In this document: positions 20,524 through 29,201 of the stretch, piece after piece
Numbering within the stretch: position 1 is the stretch's first letter
Layout of the letters: the number at the start of each line of letters is the position of its first letter
Source of the DNA: GCA-016699445 sp964555055
GTDB taxonomy: Bacteria; UBA10199; JACPAL01; GCA-016699445
Direction of reading: 5' to 3'
Assembly: GCA_964555055.1 (NCBI GenBank)
Contig: CAZKQW010000002.1
Location: 1 to 64,000, forward strand
DNA length: 64,000 bases
Program-made: the position numbers and the translations under genes
The notes under the pieces: generated by a model
Seen by the model: the letters and a program-made list of their open reading frames with translations, nothing else
Told to the model about the DNA's origin: nothing
Database searches by the model: none

Positions 20524-20782
20524 GAAGACATTCACCATCTCCAATGAACTCGGCTTACACGCTCGACCGGCAGCTCAATTCGTGAAAATCGCCAGCCGTT
20601 ATCAGGCCAATATCATTCTTCATAAAGAAGATCGTGAAGTGAATGGAAAAAGTATCATGGGTATTTTGATGTTGGCGGCCCCTAAGGGAACACAGATCAA
20701 GATAACCGCCGAGGGCGATGATGCCGAATCCGCACTTCAGGAGCTAGGAGAGTTGATCGAAAAAAAATTCGGTGAAAGATGA
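20510..20782 (+). CDS. phosphocarrier protein HPr with likely CTG start
   Basis: The phosphate shuttle between EI and EIIA proteins. It carries GLHARPAA with phosphoacceptor His17 and NGKSIMG with the regulatory Ser48 targeted by HPr kinase. The only in-frame ATG/GTG/TTG start lies 105 bases upstream inside the EIIA gene and would add about 35 unrelated residues. AAAGGAGG at 20497-20504 is 5 bases before CTG at 20510, which gives a 90-residue protein of normal HPr length. I therefore call CTG as the start. It overlaps the EIIA gene at its 5' end and EI at its 3' end. Confidence 0.82.
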   Translation: MPTLEKTFTISNELGLHARPAAQFVKIASRYQANIILHKEDREVNGKSIMGILMLAAPKGTQIKITAEGDDAESALQELGELIEKKFGER

Positions 20783-22533
20783 GCTTAAAAACGCGCGTCA
20801 TGAAAGGGCTCCCCGTCTCTCCCGGAGTCGCTATTGGACGCATTCATTTATTCGAATCGGAAGACCTCTCCTTTCCCAAATATTGGGTACCTGAAGCTTC
20901 CATACACAGGGAACTCAAGCGCTTTCGACTAGCCCTTAAAAAGACGCAAGATGACTTGGTAAAAGTCAAAGACAAGCTTTGCCGCTTTAAGGCGGACGAT
21001 CAAATCAAGATTGTCGAATCCCATCAAATGATCTCGCGGGACGAAGTGCTCACACAAGGCACCATCGACCGCATTAAAAAGCAGAAAATCAACGCCGAAT
21101 GGGCGTTTGACTTAGCCACTCAGGAAATTTTCGACGGTTTTCCGAAAAAATTCGAGATCAATGAAGATTACTTCAAGGAACGTTACGAGGAGATCAAACA
21201 CGTCACGAGCCGGGTCCTTAAAAATCTCCTGGGCCCGAACGTCTTCCAGCAAATTTCCTTCAAGAAGGATTCAATCGTCATCGCCCACGACCTCTCCCCC
21301 ATCGATACGATGCAAATGATGAAGGGAGATGTCTTGGGCTTTGTCACGGAATTAGGCGGGACAACATCTCACACCGCCATCGTCGCAAAATCCCTGGAAA
21401 TACCAGCGGTGGTCGGTATCGACGAAATCACCAGTTTAGCCCAAGACGAAACTTGGGCGATTATCGACGGTCATGAAGGAGAAGTGATTTTAAATCCAAC
21501 ACCCCTCCAGATTTCAAAATACCAAAAAAAACAAAGATCGCTTTCGAGCCAAGAAGCGGCTTTATTACGGACGGCGCATCTTCCTTCAGTGACCGTAGAC
21601 GGATTCCACGTGAAATTGGCCGCTAATATGGAACTTCCCGAGGAAATCATCCACATTAAGAAGTATAAGGCGGAAGGCATAGGGCTGTTTCGTACGGAAA
21701 TGCTTCTTCTGTCTAAAAATCAGATTTTTTCGGAGGATGAACAGACCGAAATCTACAAAAGGATTTTAAGGAAAATTTCCCCCGATCCCGTTACCATACG
21801 TATCTTCGACCTAGGAGGAGATAAGATACCCGAGGAATATGAAACTTTAGAGTCGGTGAATCCTGCTTTAGGACTGAGAGGTGTCCGGTTTTCCTTGAAG
21901 GAGAAGTCCCTTTTACGTTCTCAACTGAGGGCTATCTTACGCGCTAGCAACCATGGAAACGTGAGAATCCTGATTCCGATGTTAACCAACATCGAGGAAA
22001 TACGCCTCATCAAAAAAGTGATCGCCGAAATAAAAAGCGGACTCTCCGAAGAAGGCGTTTCCTACGCCTCCCACATTCCCTTAGGAGCCATGATTGAAAC
22101 CCCTGCGGCAGCCATCGTGGCCACCGACATGTCGGCGGAGGTCGACTTCTTCAGCATCGGCACAAATGACCTGATTCAATACACTCTAGCTGTCGATCGA
22201 GAGAACGATGATGTATCTTACCTTTATCAGCCTTTACATCCCGCTATTCTAAGGCTGTTGAAGACGATCACGGACGCGGCCCGTTTGCGTAATATCGACG
22301 TATGCGTTTGCGGAGAAATGGCCGGGCATCCGCTATACCTCATTTTTTTGTTAGGTTTGGGATTAACCGAGCTTTCCATGAACGCATCTTCCATTCCGCG
22401 GGTTAAAAATCTTCTTAGGCAGTTGAGTTATCGGCAATGTCAGACTCTTCTGGATAAAGCCTTAAAATTCAAAACCGCACAAGAAATCGAATTATTGGCT
22501 AAGAAGGAAATCGAAAAGTTTAGCGAGAATTAA
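20779..22533 (+). CDS. ptsI: PTS enzyme I (PEP-protein phosphotransferase)
   Basis: Transfers phosphate from phosphoenolpyruvate to HPr. The 584-residue length is the standard form without a GAF domain. The active-site histidine is His198 in GGTTSHTAIVAKS. The C-terminal PEP-binding barrel has GLFRTEMLLL, IGTNDLIQYTLAVDR and VCGEMAGHP with the catalytic Cys. The ATG overlaps the HPr stop (ATGA). It is the last gene of the cluster and converges on folE; no sugar permease is present nearby. Confidence 0.95.
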   Translation: MSLKTRVMKGLPVSPGVAIGRIHLFESEDLSFPKYWVPEASIHRELKRFRLALKKTQDDLVKVKDKLCRFKADDQIKIVESHQMISRDEVLTQGTIDRIKKQKINAEWAFDLATQEIFDGFPKKFEINEDYFKERYEEIKHVTSRVLKNLLGPNVFQQISFKKDSIVIAHDLSPIDTMQMMKGDVLGFVTELGGTTSHTAIVAKSLEIPAVVGIDEITSLAQDETWAIIDGHEGEVILNPTPLQISKYQKKQRSLSSQEAALLRTAHLPSVTVDGFHVKLAANMELPEEIIHIKKYKAEGIGLFRTEMLLLSKNQIFSEDEQTEIYKRILRKISPDPVTIRIFDLGGDKIPEEYETLESVNPALGLRGVRFSLKEKSLLRSQLRAILRASNHGNVRILIPMLTNIEEIRLIKKVIAEIKSGLSEEGVSYASHIPLGAMIETPAAAIVATDMSAEVDFFSIGTNDLIQYTLAVDRENDDVSYLYQPLHPAILRLLKTITDAARLRNIDVCVCGEMAGHPLYLIFLLGLGLTELSMNASSIPRVKNLLRQLSYRQCQTLLDKALKFKTAQEIELLAKKEIEKFSEN

Positions 22534-22563
22534 AGCCCCGCTGTGCGTTTAGGGGATAGCGAA

Positions 22564-23160
22564 TCAAGATGTCCGAATAATCTTCAGGAACTCTTCCCGC
22601 GTCGCTTGACTCGTCCGAAATCCTCCGAGCAAGGCCGAAGTCACCATAGTGGCCCCTCTTTTTTGGACGCCTCTCATCTGCATGCATAAATGTTCCGCTT
22701 CGATAATGACGGCGACGCCTAAGGGCTTAAGCGAGTCTTGGAGAGTTTCGGCGATCTGTTGCGTTAAACGCTCCTGCACCTGCAATCGACGGGAAAACAT
22801 ATCCACCAAACGCGCGAGCTTACTCAAGCCGATGATCTTTTTATTGGGGATATAAGCGATGTGACAACGGCCAAAGAACGGAAGCAAATGATGTTCGCAA
22901 AGGCTATAAAGTGAGATATCTTTCAAAGTCACCATTTCGTCGTTAGCTTCGCTGAAAATCGCTCCATTCAAAAGCTCGTCGATGTCTTGAGAATAACCAC
23001 TCGTGAGGAAACGTAATGACTTCGCCACTCGGTGAGGAGTCTTGAGCAGGCCCTCGCGTTTAGGATCCTCTCCCATCGATTTTAAAACTTCATAAATAAG
23101 AGGTTCTATGGAATCCCCTTCATTTCCACGCGATCTGTTTTTTTTTATCTTTCGATTCAT
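22564..23160 (-). CDS. folE: GTP cyclohydrolase I
   Basis: Converts GTP to dihydroneopterin triphosphate for folate or pterin synthesis. The 198-residue product has the zinc site CEHHLLPF and the second Cys in HLCMQMRGV, plus the signatures GLSKLARLVDMFSRRLQVQE and TMVTSALLG. It is 6 bases after bcp on the minus strand and probably co-transcribed with it. A short CCCC...GGGG inverted repeat lies between it and ptsI but without a clear T-run. Confidence 0.96.
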   Translation of the reverse strand: MNRKIKKNRSRGNEGDSIEPLIYEVLKSMGEDPKREGLLKTPHRVAKSLRFLTSGYSQDIDELLNGAIFSEANDEMVTLKDISLYSLCEHHLLPFFGRCHIAYIPNKKIIGLSKLARLVDMFSRRLQVQERLTQQIAETLQDSLKPLGVAVIIEAEHLCMQMRGVQKRGATMVTSALLGGFRTSQATREEFLKIIRTS

Positions 23161-23166
23161 GTTCTT

Positions 23167-23628
23167 TTAGGAAACTAAGGTTAAGGTATTAGAGGGATTG
23201 GGCTCAGCTTTCACACCATGTTTCAAGGAGATTAAGACGCCATTTTCATCAATGATAGCCGTCGTCCTAATAACTCCGATCGATTCTTTTCCATACATCA
23301 TTTTTTTCCCCCACGCCCCGAAAAGCTCATGGACCTTTTTATCTTCGTCGGAAAGTAAAGGGAAATTGAGACTATATTTTTTTCGAAACTTCCGATGACT
23401 CTCGATATTATCCCGACTTACGCCGAGCACGACCGTCTTATTCTTATCGAAATCTTCCGAGAGATCTCGAAATCCGCAAGCCTGTTTCGTGCAACCCGGC
23501 GTATCATCTTTCGGATAAAAATAAAGAACCACTTTCTTACCTAAAAAATCGCCCAGCGACACTTCCTTGCCTATATCAGACGGAAGTAAAACTTTCGGAA
23601 CTTTATCGCCGACCTTTAAAGTTTTCAT
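23167..23628 (-). CDS. bcp: thioredoxin-dependent peroxiredoxin (Bcp/PrxQ)
   Basis: Reduces hydrogen peroxide and organic peroxides. The 153-residue product has DTPGCTKQACGF with peroxidatic Cys46 and a second Cys five residues later (Cys51), as in PrxQ enzymes with a resolving cysteine. Upstream lies the intergenic region carrying a sigma-54 promoter that points the other way. Confidence 0.95.
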   Translation of the reverse strand: MKTLKVGDKVPKVLLPSDIGKEVSLGDFLGKKVVLYFYPKDDTPGCTKQACGFRDLSEDFDKNKTVVLGVSRDNIESHRKFRKKYSLNFPLLSDEDKKVHELFGAWGKKMMYGKESIGVIRTTAIIDENGVLISLKHGVKAEPNPSNTLTLVS

Positions 23629-23780
23629 AACGTCTCCTCATAATTTTCACTTTAGTATCTTTCGTCACCTCTCAATCTCGTCGGTAGACGACAAGTATTA
23701 TTTTTGGATGCCGATATCCGTAATTCAAACTCCAAACAAAGATAGTGTTCCTAATCCCCTTATTTTCCGATGAAAGAAGC
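23629..23780. other. intergenic region left of the sigma-54 promoter
   Basis: About 150 AT-rich bases between the bcp start and the sigma-54 promoter. It should hold the bcp promoter on the minus strand and any activator site for the sigma-54 promoter on the plus strand. I see no gene, no match to the IHF consensus and no strong dyad. Confidence 0.5.
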
Positions 23781-23797
23781 TTGGCACAGACGCTGCA
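23781..23797 (+). promoter_or_regulatory. sigma-54 (-24/-12) promoter
   Basis: TTGGCAC, five bases, CTGCA: GG at 23783-23784 and GC at 23795-23796 with exactly 10 bases between, as sigma-54 requires. The predicted transcript starts near 23808 and would serve the small gene at 23811 and the beta-roll protein at 24010. Confidence 0.8.
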
Positions 23798-23810
23798 AAC
23801 AAGACGACTC

Positions 23811-24050
23811 ATGAAAATGGAAACGGAAATAAATCTCGAACAAAACAGACTCTCGCTCAAGATGCGCCGGAAGATTCAGGAACTTTGGCTCTCGGGAAAA
23901 CCCGAAGACGCCTCTCGCTTCCTTAAAGACCTCGTTCGATATTACGCGACACCCGACAGACCCCCTTACGCCCCTAAGAATTTTCACCTTAATAACCTAG
24001 GAGATGCCCATGCTTCAAAATCCTTATGCCAATGCCACCGCTTCAAATAA
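23811..24050 (+). CDS. small hypothetical protein, 79 residues
   Basis: Begins about 3 bases after the predicted sigma-54 transcript start and has no Shine-Dalgarno sequence, so if translated it would be near-leaderless (ATG at 23811 or 23817). The first 55 residues look protein-like and amphipathic (RLSLKMRRKIQELWLSGK, then RFLKDLVRYY). The last dozen overlap the next gene in another frame. No family recognised. It could be a real small helical protein or a long leader for the 24010 gene. Confidence 0.45.
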   Translation: MKMETEINLEQNRLSLKMRRKIQELWLSGKPEDASRFLKDLVRYYATPDRPPYAPKNFHLNNLGDAHASKSLCQCHRFK

Positions 24051-25026
24051 CCTTCATACGATTCTCGGAGGCTATTCATCGAATCACACTGAAATTATTA
24101 ATAGCAATGGCCATATTACAATCGATGCGCGGCAAGGAAACGATGTCGTTGAAATCAGCCAGCAAGGGCTTTTCCTGAAAATTTCCGTGAACGGAACGGA
24201 TCGTATCGAAGCCAATGTCTGCCAGACAAAGACGTTGACGATTTTTGGAAACGAAGGCGACGACATACTTAGGGTGGATCCTAGCGTCACCTTTCCCCTT
24301 ACGTTAGTCGGAGGATCCGGAAGTGATCAGATCAACGCTCGTAATCCCAGTAAAAATACGATCATCGCTGACCGTCATGATACTCTTTTCGTAAAAAGTT
24401 CGGATTTACCTATCAATGATCGTTGGCAAACTCTCATGAATGGAAAGTCTCTTAATGACACAATCTGCCTCCCCATGCCTCAGAGCCCCTATGTACCAGA
24501 GCCTTTAGCTTACGTTCCATTGAATCCTGATGAGCCTTCAAAACTGACTCAAGAGCAAATCCAAAATATGTGGAATCAAACGCTTTACGATGCGACCAAC
24601 CAAAGTATTATGGGAACCACCCAAGATATGATGCGCAAAGAAGAAGAAAAATCGAAAAAACTCCAGAGCATTCTCATCTTAGCTTTGAAATCGGGTAATT
24701 TAGATATGGCGGTTTTATTGATATCAGGACTGGAAACCAGTCGAGCAAACGGGATCACAGCGGGACTTCTGGCTCGAGTGGAAGCCTTACAAGAACAAAG
24801 AAAAGTGATCTCGCAACAGATGTCTAACTTAGGAAACGGGGCTCAAGATGCTCAGAAAGTCAGCGGCTTAAACGTCCAAGCGTCCAATATCGCCACAGAA
24901 ATCAGCCTCTTGCAGACTTTTTTACAAGAAGTCTCCTCTCAAAAGCAGGAAGCCCAGCAATTAACCTCAAATTTCATTAAAAGCCGCCATGAATCCGCGA
25001 TGGGCATCATAAGGAACTTTGCTTAA
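24010..25026 (+). CDS. beta-roll (RTX-like) plus helical domain protein, unknown
   Basis: A 338-residue protein. Residues about 25-125 form short repeated strands with Gly/Asp-rich turns (RQGNDVVEIS, GNEGDDILRVD, GGSGSDQIN), like RTX or parallel beta-roll proteins that can bind calcium. Residues about 175-335 are Gln/Glu/Ser-rich and helical, probably coiled-coil. No signal peptide is visible, so export would need another route. Two ATGs lie 6 bases apart: AGGAG abuts the first (24004) and is 6 bases before the second, which I chose. The upstream sigma-54 promoter suggests regulated, possibly surface-related expression. Function unknown. Confidence 0.75.
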   Translation: MLQNPYANATASNNLHTILGGYSSNHTEIINSNGHITIDARQGNDVVEISQQGLFLKISVNGTDRIEANVCQTKTLTIFGNEGDDILRVDPSVTFPLTLVGGSGSDQINARNPSKNTIIADRHDTLFVKSSDLPINDRWQTLMNGKSLNDTICLPMPQSPYVPEPLAYVPLNPDEPSKLTQEQIQNMWNQTLYDATNQSIMGTTQDMMRKEEEKSKKLQSILILALKSGNLDMAVLLISGLETSRANGITAGLLARVEALQEQRKVISQQMSNLGNGAQDAQKVSGLNVQASNIATEISLLQTFLQEVSSQKQEAQQLTSNFIKSRHESAMGIIRNFA

Positions 25027-25171
25027 GAATAGAAAGAATAGGTTACTGGGGTTTACTGCTCAGTCGTCAACAGGGCCTACAAAGGTGACTGGCCTGCAAT
25101 AAAGGGCCGCCTAAAAAGCACTCTCGCCGCAAGGCGACTCCTATATGAGGGCCGTCGCACTACCGTCTCTA
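25027..25171. other. intergenic region between convergent genes
   Basis: About 145 bases with no gene visible. It holds several short inverted segments, including a compact hairpin TCGCC-GCAA-GGCGA at 25124-25137 and repeated GGGCC/GGCC words, and probably contains the transcription ends of both flanking genes. Confidence 0.5.
25113..25137 (-). terminator. possible intrinsic terminator of dsbD
   Basis: Read on the minus strand, the stem TCGCC/GGCGA (loop TTGC) is followed six bases later by five Ts. The stem is short, so this is only a candidate. Confidence 0.4.
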
Positions 25172-26746
25172 TTACGGCCTTGTTGGTAAGGCTTTTCCGA
25201 GATTTTCTAAAAACTCATCGGGACCCCAATTTTCTCCGACATATTTTTTTTGGATATTACCCTTGGGATCCAGAACCAGCATCGTAGGCCAACCGATCAC
25301 TTGGTAGCGTTCCGTGAAGCGCGTGCATTGAGGCGTCTCTTCCGTACAATTGATTTTCAAGGGAATGAAATTCTCGCTGAGAAATTGTTGGACTTGGGTA
25401 TCCGAGAATGTGTTTTTTTCCATCTCCCGACAAGGGATGCACCAATCCGCATAAAAATCCATGAAGAGCGGTTTATTTTCCTTTAAAGCTTTTTCAAAAG
25501 CCTTGCCATCGTCGGTCGTCCAGAGCTTATGTGAAGGCGTTTTCACCGGCTTTTTCAGATGGCCCCAGGCGATAGAACCGTAATAGACGGCGGGAATTAA
25601 AAGAAAGACTCCGAAAGCATGCTTGATCCATAAGGTAAAAGGGCCTCCGTGGATCTTGGGAGCCAACCGATGGTAATAAGTCCCGACCACCAAGAATAAA
25701 CTTCCCATTCCCAACCCATAAGAAAATAAAAGCAGGAAACCTTTCATAAGATCCCTTTCTTGAGCCACATAAATCAATAAAGAACCGATTAAAGGCCCAA
25801 CACAAGGAGCTGCGAGCAATCCTACCGTCATTCCCGAAAGCATAGAACCTGCATATCCCTGCCCCCCCCATTTCGCGAGTTTGTTGCGCACCGCGAGAGG
25901 CAGTTGGATTTCATATAACCCGAACATCGAAAAAGCAAAAAAGACATAAAGAGCCACCGCAAAGAAAAGAAAATAAACGCTCTGGAAGAGAAAGCCCAAA
26001 CTCTTGCCTAAGAACGCCACGGCGACGCCGAGGAACGAATAACTCACCGCCATCGCCAGAACCATGACTAGAGTGTGGAGAAAGTTATGCCAATGCCTAT
26101 GATCGGACCGCTTAATACCGATGAATGCTAAAGTGATCGGTATGATGGGAAGGACGCATGGGGTAAAATCGCTTAATAAGCCTCCTAAGAAAGTCATCAG
26201 GAGAAGAGTCCAAAGTCCTTTGCCCATGAAAAAATCTTTCGAATCAAAACTCATACCCCAATGTAAACCTGAAGAAACGCCGTTGTAACGAATCGGCAGG
26301 AGAATTTCCTTTTTCGTGGGTTTAAAACAGAGCTTTTCGGAACATCCTTGATAAGCCACTTGAAACTTGATCGTAGTTTCAGCCTCTGTCGGCTTAAAAC
26401 CATTTTTCGGAATGAGAATGCTCTTTAGAGCCACACCATCGACATAGACTTCCTCATCCGCACCCGTAATAGGATCTTGTTTACGGAGAGCCGGAGGCAA
26501 TTCCATGGGTCCGAGTTCATAACCATCTCCTTTCAAGAGATTGATTTCGAACTTATGTTTATAGAGGATATGGTCCGGCGGAATAATGAATTCAACTTGA
26601 AGCGGGATTTTATCTTGAGGATTGACGATCCGAGTCTCCCCATCGAAGAACCATTGAAATGGGTCTTGTTCTTGAGCTTCTGTTCTAAAGGTTAATGCGA
26701 GAGCGCAGGTGAACGCAAAAAAAACAAAAGATCTCTTAAGGTTCAT
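25172..26746 (-). CDS. dsbD: thiol:disulfide interchange protein DsbD
   Basis: Carries reducing power from cytoplasmic thioredoxin across the inner membrane to periplasmic thiol proteins. The 524-residue product has a signal peptide (about residues 1-24), a periplasmic alpha domain with cysteines in GCSEKLCF, a central membrane domain with paired Cys-Pro sites (FTPCVLPI and AAPCVGPLIG) and a C-terminal thioredoxin domain with WCIPC. The start is divergent from the diadenylate cyclase gene, with only 45 bases between. Confidence 0.93.
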   Translation of the reverse strand: MNLKRSFVFFAFTCALALTFRTEAQEQDPFQWFFDGETRIVNPQDKIPLQVEFIIPPDHILYKHKFEINLLKGDGYELGPMELPPALRKQDPITGADEEVYVDGVALKSILIPKNGFKPTEAETTIKFQVAYQGCSEKLCFKPTKKEILLPIRYNGVSSGLHWGMSFDSKDFFMGKGLWTLLLMTFLGGLLSDFTPCVLPIIPITLAFIGIKRSDHRHWHNFLHTLVMVLAMAVSYSFLGVAVAFLGKSLGFLFQSVYFLFFAVALYVFFAFSMFGLYEIQLPLAVRNKLAKWGGQGYAGSMLSGMTVGLLAAPCVGPLIGSLLIYVAQERDLMKGFLLLFSYGLGMGSLFLVVGTYYHRLAPKIHGGPFTLWIKHAFGVFLLIPAVYYGSIAWGHLKKPVKTPSHKLWTTDDGKAFEKALKENKPLFMDFYADWCIPCREMEKNTFSDTQVQQFLSENFIPLKINCTEETPQCTRFTERYQVIGWPTMLVLDPKGNIQKKYVGENWGPDEFLENLGKALPTRP

Positions 26747-26747
26747 A

Positions 26748-26777
26748 TTGAAATCCTATCTTATAAATCTCTATACT
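26748..26777 (+). promoter_or_regulatory. promoter of the diadenylate cyclase gene
   Basis: TTGAAA (26748-26753), 18-base spacer, TATACT (26772-26777). The ATG at 26792 follows 14 bases after the -10 with no Shine-Dalgarno sequence, giving a predicted leader of about 8 bases. Confidence 0.5.
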
Positions 26778-26791
26778 CAAATAACTTTTTT

Positions 26792-27676
26792 ATGAACCGC
26801 ACCAACCTCTCTCTACTTAACGCCGCCCTTAAAGTCGCTAAATCCACGAAGGCTAAAGCCCTCTTTCTTTCCCTAGACGCGGTAAATCAGTATCCTGAGT
26901 TGAAAACACCAGTCGGCTGCACGCTGATTTTTGTGACGAAAAAAACACACGAAGAGTTGGCTCAACGATTTTCTAAGGAAATACCCGCTGCTCAAGCTCT
27001 CATCGAGCTGCCTAAAGTCGAAATGACGCGCATGAGTCTAGTGAAAACATCCCTCGTGCTTGCGGCAAATCAACATATAATCAACATCGGCGATAAGATT
27101 GTCTTTTTGACGGGGGTGTCCGGTTCGGACACCTTGGATACGATTTTATGCCTGGATACTTCGAAAGAAGCCGAAGTTTTAGCGACTCAAGGAATCGAAG
27201 TCGTTTCTGAGGCGGTGAAGCCGGAAGTTTTTCAAGCCGTTTTAGGGATCGCCATTGAACTTGCCACGCGAGGCCGGGAGGGTAAGCCCGTCGGTACGAC
27301 TTTTGTCATTGGCGACGAACAAAAAGTCATGCAGCTTTCCAAGCAGATGATCATCAATCCGTTCAAGGGATATACGAATGAAGAGAGAAATCTCCTAAAC
27401 GGAAATTTACGTGAAACCCTCCGTGAATTCGCTGCCTTAGACGGTGCTTTTGTGATCAGCGGAGAAGGTCTCGTCTTAACCGCCGGTCGCTACTTGGGAG
27501 GAGCGACGGATGAAAGCCCGATTCCCCGGGGTTTGGGTTCGCGCCATATCGCCGCCGCCGGTATTACGGCCCTAACCGACGCTTTCGCCATCGTCATTTC
27601 CGAATCCACGGGCGATGTGCGTATCTTTAAAAGCGGGAAGATCCTAATGGAGATCGAAAAGCCGATGAAGGCTTAA
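26792..27676 (+). CDS. DacZ-like diadenylate cyclase (c-di-AMP synthase)
   Basis: A 294-residue protein with an N-terminal alpha/beta domain (residues about 1-150, resembling the pyruvate-kinase C-terminal fold) and a C-terminal DAC (DisA_N) domain. In the DAC domain DGA is at 217-219 and the RHR-like motif reads GSRHI (249-253), so the second Arg of RHR is replaced by Ile. This domain order recalls the DacZ class of cyclic di-AMP synthases, in which that position may vary. It would make c-di-AMP from two ATP molecules. It is divergent from dsbD with a probable promoter at 26748 and is followed by a small gene. Confidence 0.8.
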   Translation: MNRTNLSLLNAALKVAKSTKAKALFLSLDAVNQYPELKTPVGCTLIFVTKKTHEELAQRFSKEIPAAQALIELPKVEMTRMSLVKTSLVLAANQHIINIGDKIVFLTGVSGSDTLDTILCLDTSKEAEVLATQGIEVVSEAVKPEVFQAVLGIAIELATRGREGKPVGTTFVIGDEQKVMQLSKQMIINPFKGYTNEERNLLNGNLRETLREFAALDGAFVISGEGLVLTAGRYLGGATDESPIPRGLGSRHIAAAGITALTDAFAIVISESTGDVRIFKSGKILMEIEKPMKA

Positions 27677-27749
27677 ACGCTTAGATTTTAAAGATTTTAC
27701 TGGATTTCATTAGAAAGTCCCATTAGCGACGCCCCTTCGGAGATCATTT

Positions 27750-27953
27750 ATGACCACAAAATTCGATTTCATCCAACAAGACAAGCGCATCATGGAGCAA
27801 CAACTGCGCCGCCATCAACTGTCCAAGTCCGAGCACCAAAAGCACTTGAAGACCTTGGGGGATGACGCAGAATTAGGTGAGACCTTGTACGTCTGCCCTG
27901 AGGAGACGGATGAGACGGTGGAAGCAGGGTCCGAAACTACAGAAAATTCTTAA
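27750..27953 (+). CDS. small conserved-looking protein, 67 residues
   Basis: Highly charged helical N-terminus (FIQQDKRIMEQQLRRHQLSK) and an acidic C-terminal tail. GGAG lies about 9 bases before the ATG. It is 73 bases after the diadenylate cyclase gene and its last 17 bases overlap lipB on the opposite strand. The D-R-x(4)-QLR-x(3)-LSK-x-E pattern looks like a small soluble family, but I cannot assign a role. Confidence 0.65.
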   Translation: MTTKFDFIQQDKRIMEQQLRRHQLSKSEHQKHLKTLGDDAELGETLYVCPEETDETVEAGSETTENS

Positions 27954-28563
27954 TATTCTTTTGAAGGGATTTCTTCACTTCGATTAAGGACGGCGGTTCG
28001 CCGTCCTTTTGTTTTTGAGCCTCCTTCGCGATCGACGTCACGCCCCGGCCAACGATGCCGCAGGAATTGACGTATTGGTAAGGGGTCAAATCGCAGTCGA
28101 CGTTTAAGGAAAAACCATGGCGTGTGATACCGCGTTCGATGCGCAAACCGATCGCCGCAATTTTATCGTTCCCGACCCAGACCCCCGCGTGCTGAGGATC
28201 CCGTTCTCCGGAAATGCCGAAGCCGCTTAGTGTCTGGATAACCGATTCTTCTATACGACTGACGAATTCGGGAATCGAAAATCGTAACAAAAAAATCAAA
28301 TAACCCACGACTTGCCCCGGTCCATGGTAAGTCACCCGCCCTCCCCGATCGGTCTTCACGACGTCGAAACCCTTCTCTTTTAGCCAAGTCTCTTGAACCT
28401 TCATGTCTTGCGAGGAATCCCGTTTGCCGAAGGTGAACACCGGCGTGTGCTCGAGGAGGAGAAGACAATCTGATCCGCCTTGACTCTTTCTTAAAAAATA
28501 TTTCTGCTGTTCACGGAGACCCTCTTCATAGGAGAGTATCCCCAAATCGACTGTTTCGATCAC
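27937..28563 (-). CDS. lipB: octanoyltransferase
   Basis: Moves octanoyl from acyl carrier protein to lipoyl domains, the first step of lipoate synthesis. The 208-residue product has GGRVTYHGPGQVVGY, the catalytic Lys in DKIAAIGLRI and the catalytic Cys in NSCGIVGRGVTSI. The ATG overlaps the pgsA stop (ATGA). Its 3' end overlaps the small gene at 27750 by 17 bases. Confidence 0.94.
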   Translation of the reverse strand: MIETVDLGILSYEEGLREQQKYFLRKSQGGSDCLLLLEHTPVFTFGKRDSSQDMKVQETWLKEKGFDVVKTDRGGRVTYHGPGQVVGYLIFLLRFSIPEFVSRIEESVIQTLSGFGISGERDPQHAGVWVGNDKIAAIGLRIERGITRHGFSLNVDCDLTPYQYVNSCGIVGRGVTSIAKEAQKQKDGEPPSLIEVKKSLQKNIKNFL

Positions 28564-29201
28564 GCCACCCTCTGGCGGGCCCGCGTCGCATGGAGAATCT
28601 TCAGGCCGATCTTGAAGTATTGGGCGAACGTCAAGGCCGTCAAAACAGCCGTCGCCACAATGAAGGTCGTCAGGCTATTTTTCACCAAAAGGCTTTTATG
28701 AGGTTGCCATTGCGGGTACATGGTTTGCGTCGTCATGAGAGCCGTCATTACGGTTAAGATTTGAAAGAAAGTCGTCATCTTCGAGAGTAGCGTGGGTTGG
28801 TAGTCGATTTCCGCTTTTTGGGAAATGAGATAGCGCAATCCTAAAGAGATAAAAAGGTCCCGTGCTACCACCAAAGACGTTAAGTAAATAGGCAAATAGC
28901 CGCTAGAAGTAAGCGTCATAAAACTAAAAAACATAAGGAGCTTATCGGCCATGGGATCTAAGATGGCGCCGATCTTAGTGCGTTGCTGAAGGAGACGGGC
29001 TAAAGCCCCATCGATGAGATCTGTAAGCGCCGAAGCCCCAAAAATCAGGAAAGCCACCTGCCAGTTTTCAACCGCGCTGAAATAAAGGAATACGAAGGAT
29101 CCGATGATGCGGAGAAGGGTCAAAAAATTGGGAAGTGTGATCATGATGATGTCAGCGGCGCTACGTCTGGTAACGCCGGTACTTGTGGTCATTTTTTTCA
29201 T
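28560..29201 (-). CDS. pgsA: CDP-alcohol phosphatidyltransferase (PgsA-like)
   Basis: A membrane enzyme of 213 residues with several hydrophobic segments and the class signature DGALAR-x8-G-x3-D-x3-D. It probably makes phosphatidylglycerol phosphate from CDP-diacylglycerol and glycerol 3-phosphate, though another acceptor cannot be excluded. The chosen ATG at 29201 overlaps hflX by 41 bases and has GGAAG about 11 bases upstream; ATG 29144 is an alternative without a ribosome site. It is coupled to lipB. Confidence 0.85.
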   Translation of the reverse strand: MKKMTTSTGVTRRSAADIIMITLPNFLTLLRIIGSFVFLYFSAVENWQVAFLIFGASALTDLIDGALARLLQQRTKIGAILDPMADKLLMFFSFMTLTSSGYLPIYLTSLVVARDLFISLGLRYLISQKAEIDYQPTLLSKMTTFFQILTVMTALMTTQTMYPQWQPHKSLLVKNSLTTFIVATAVLTALTFAQYFKIGLKILHATRARQRVA

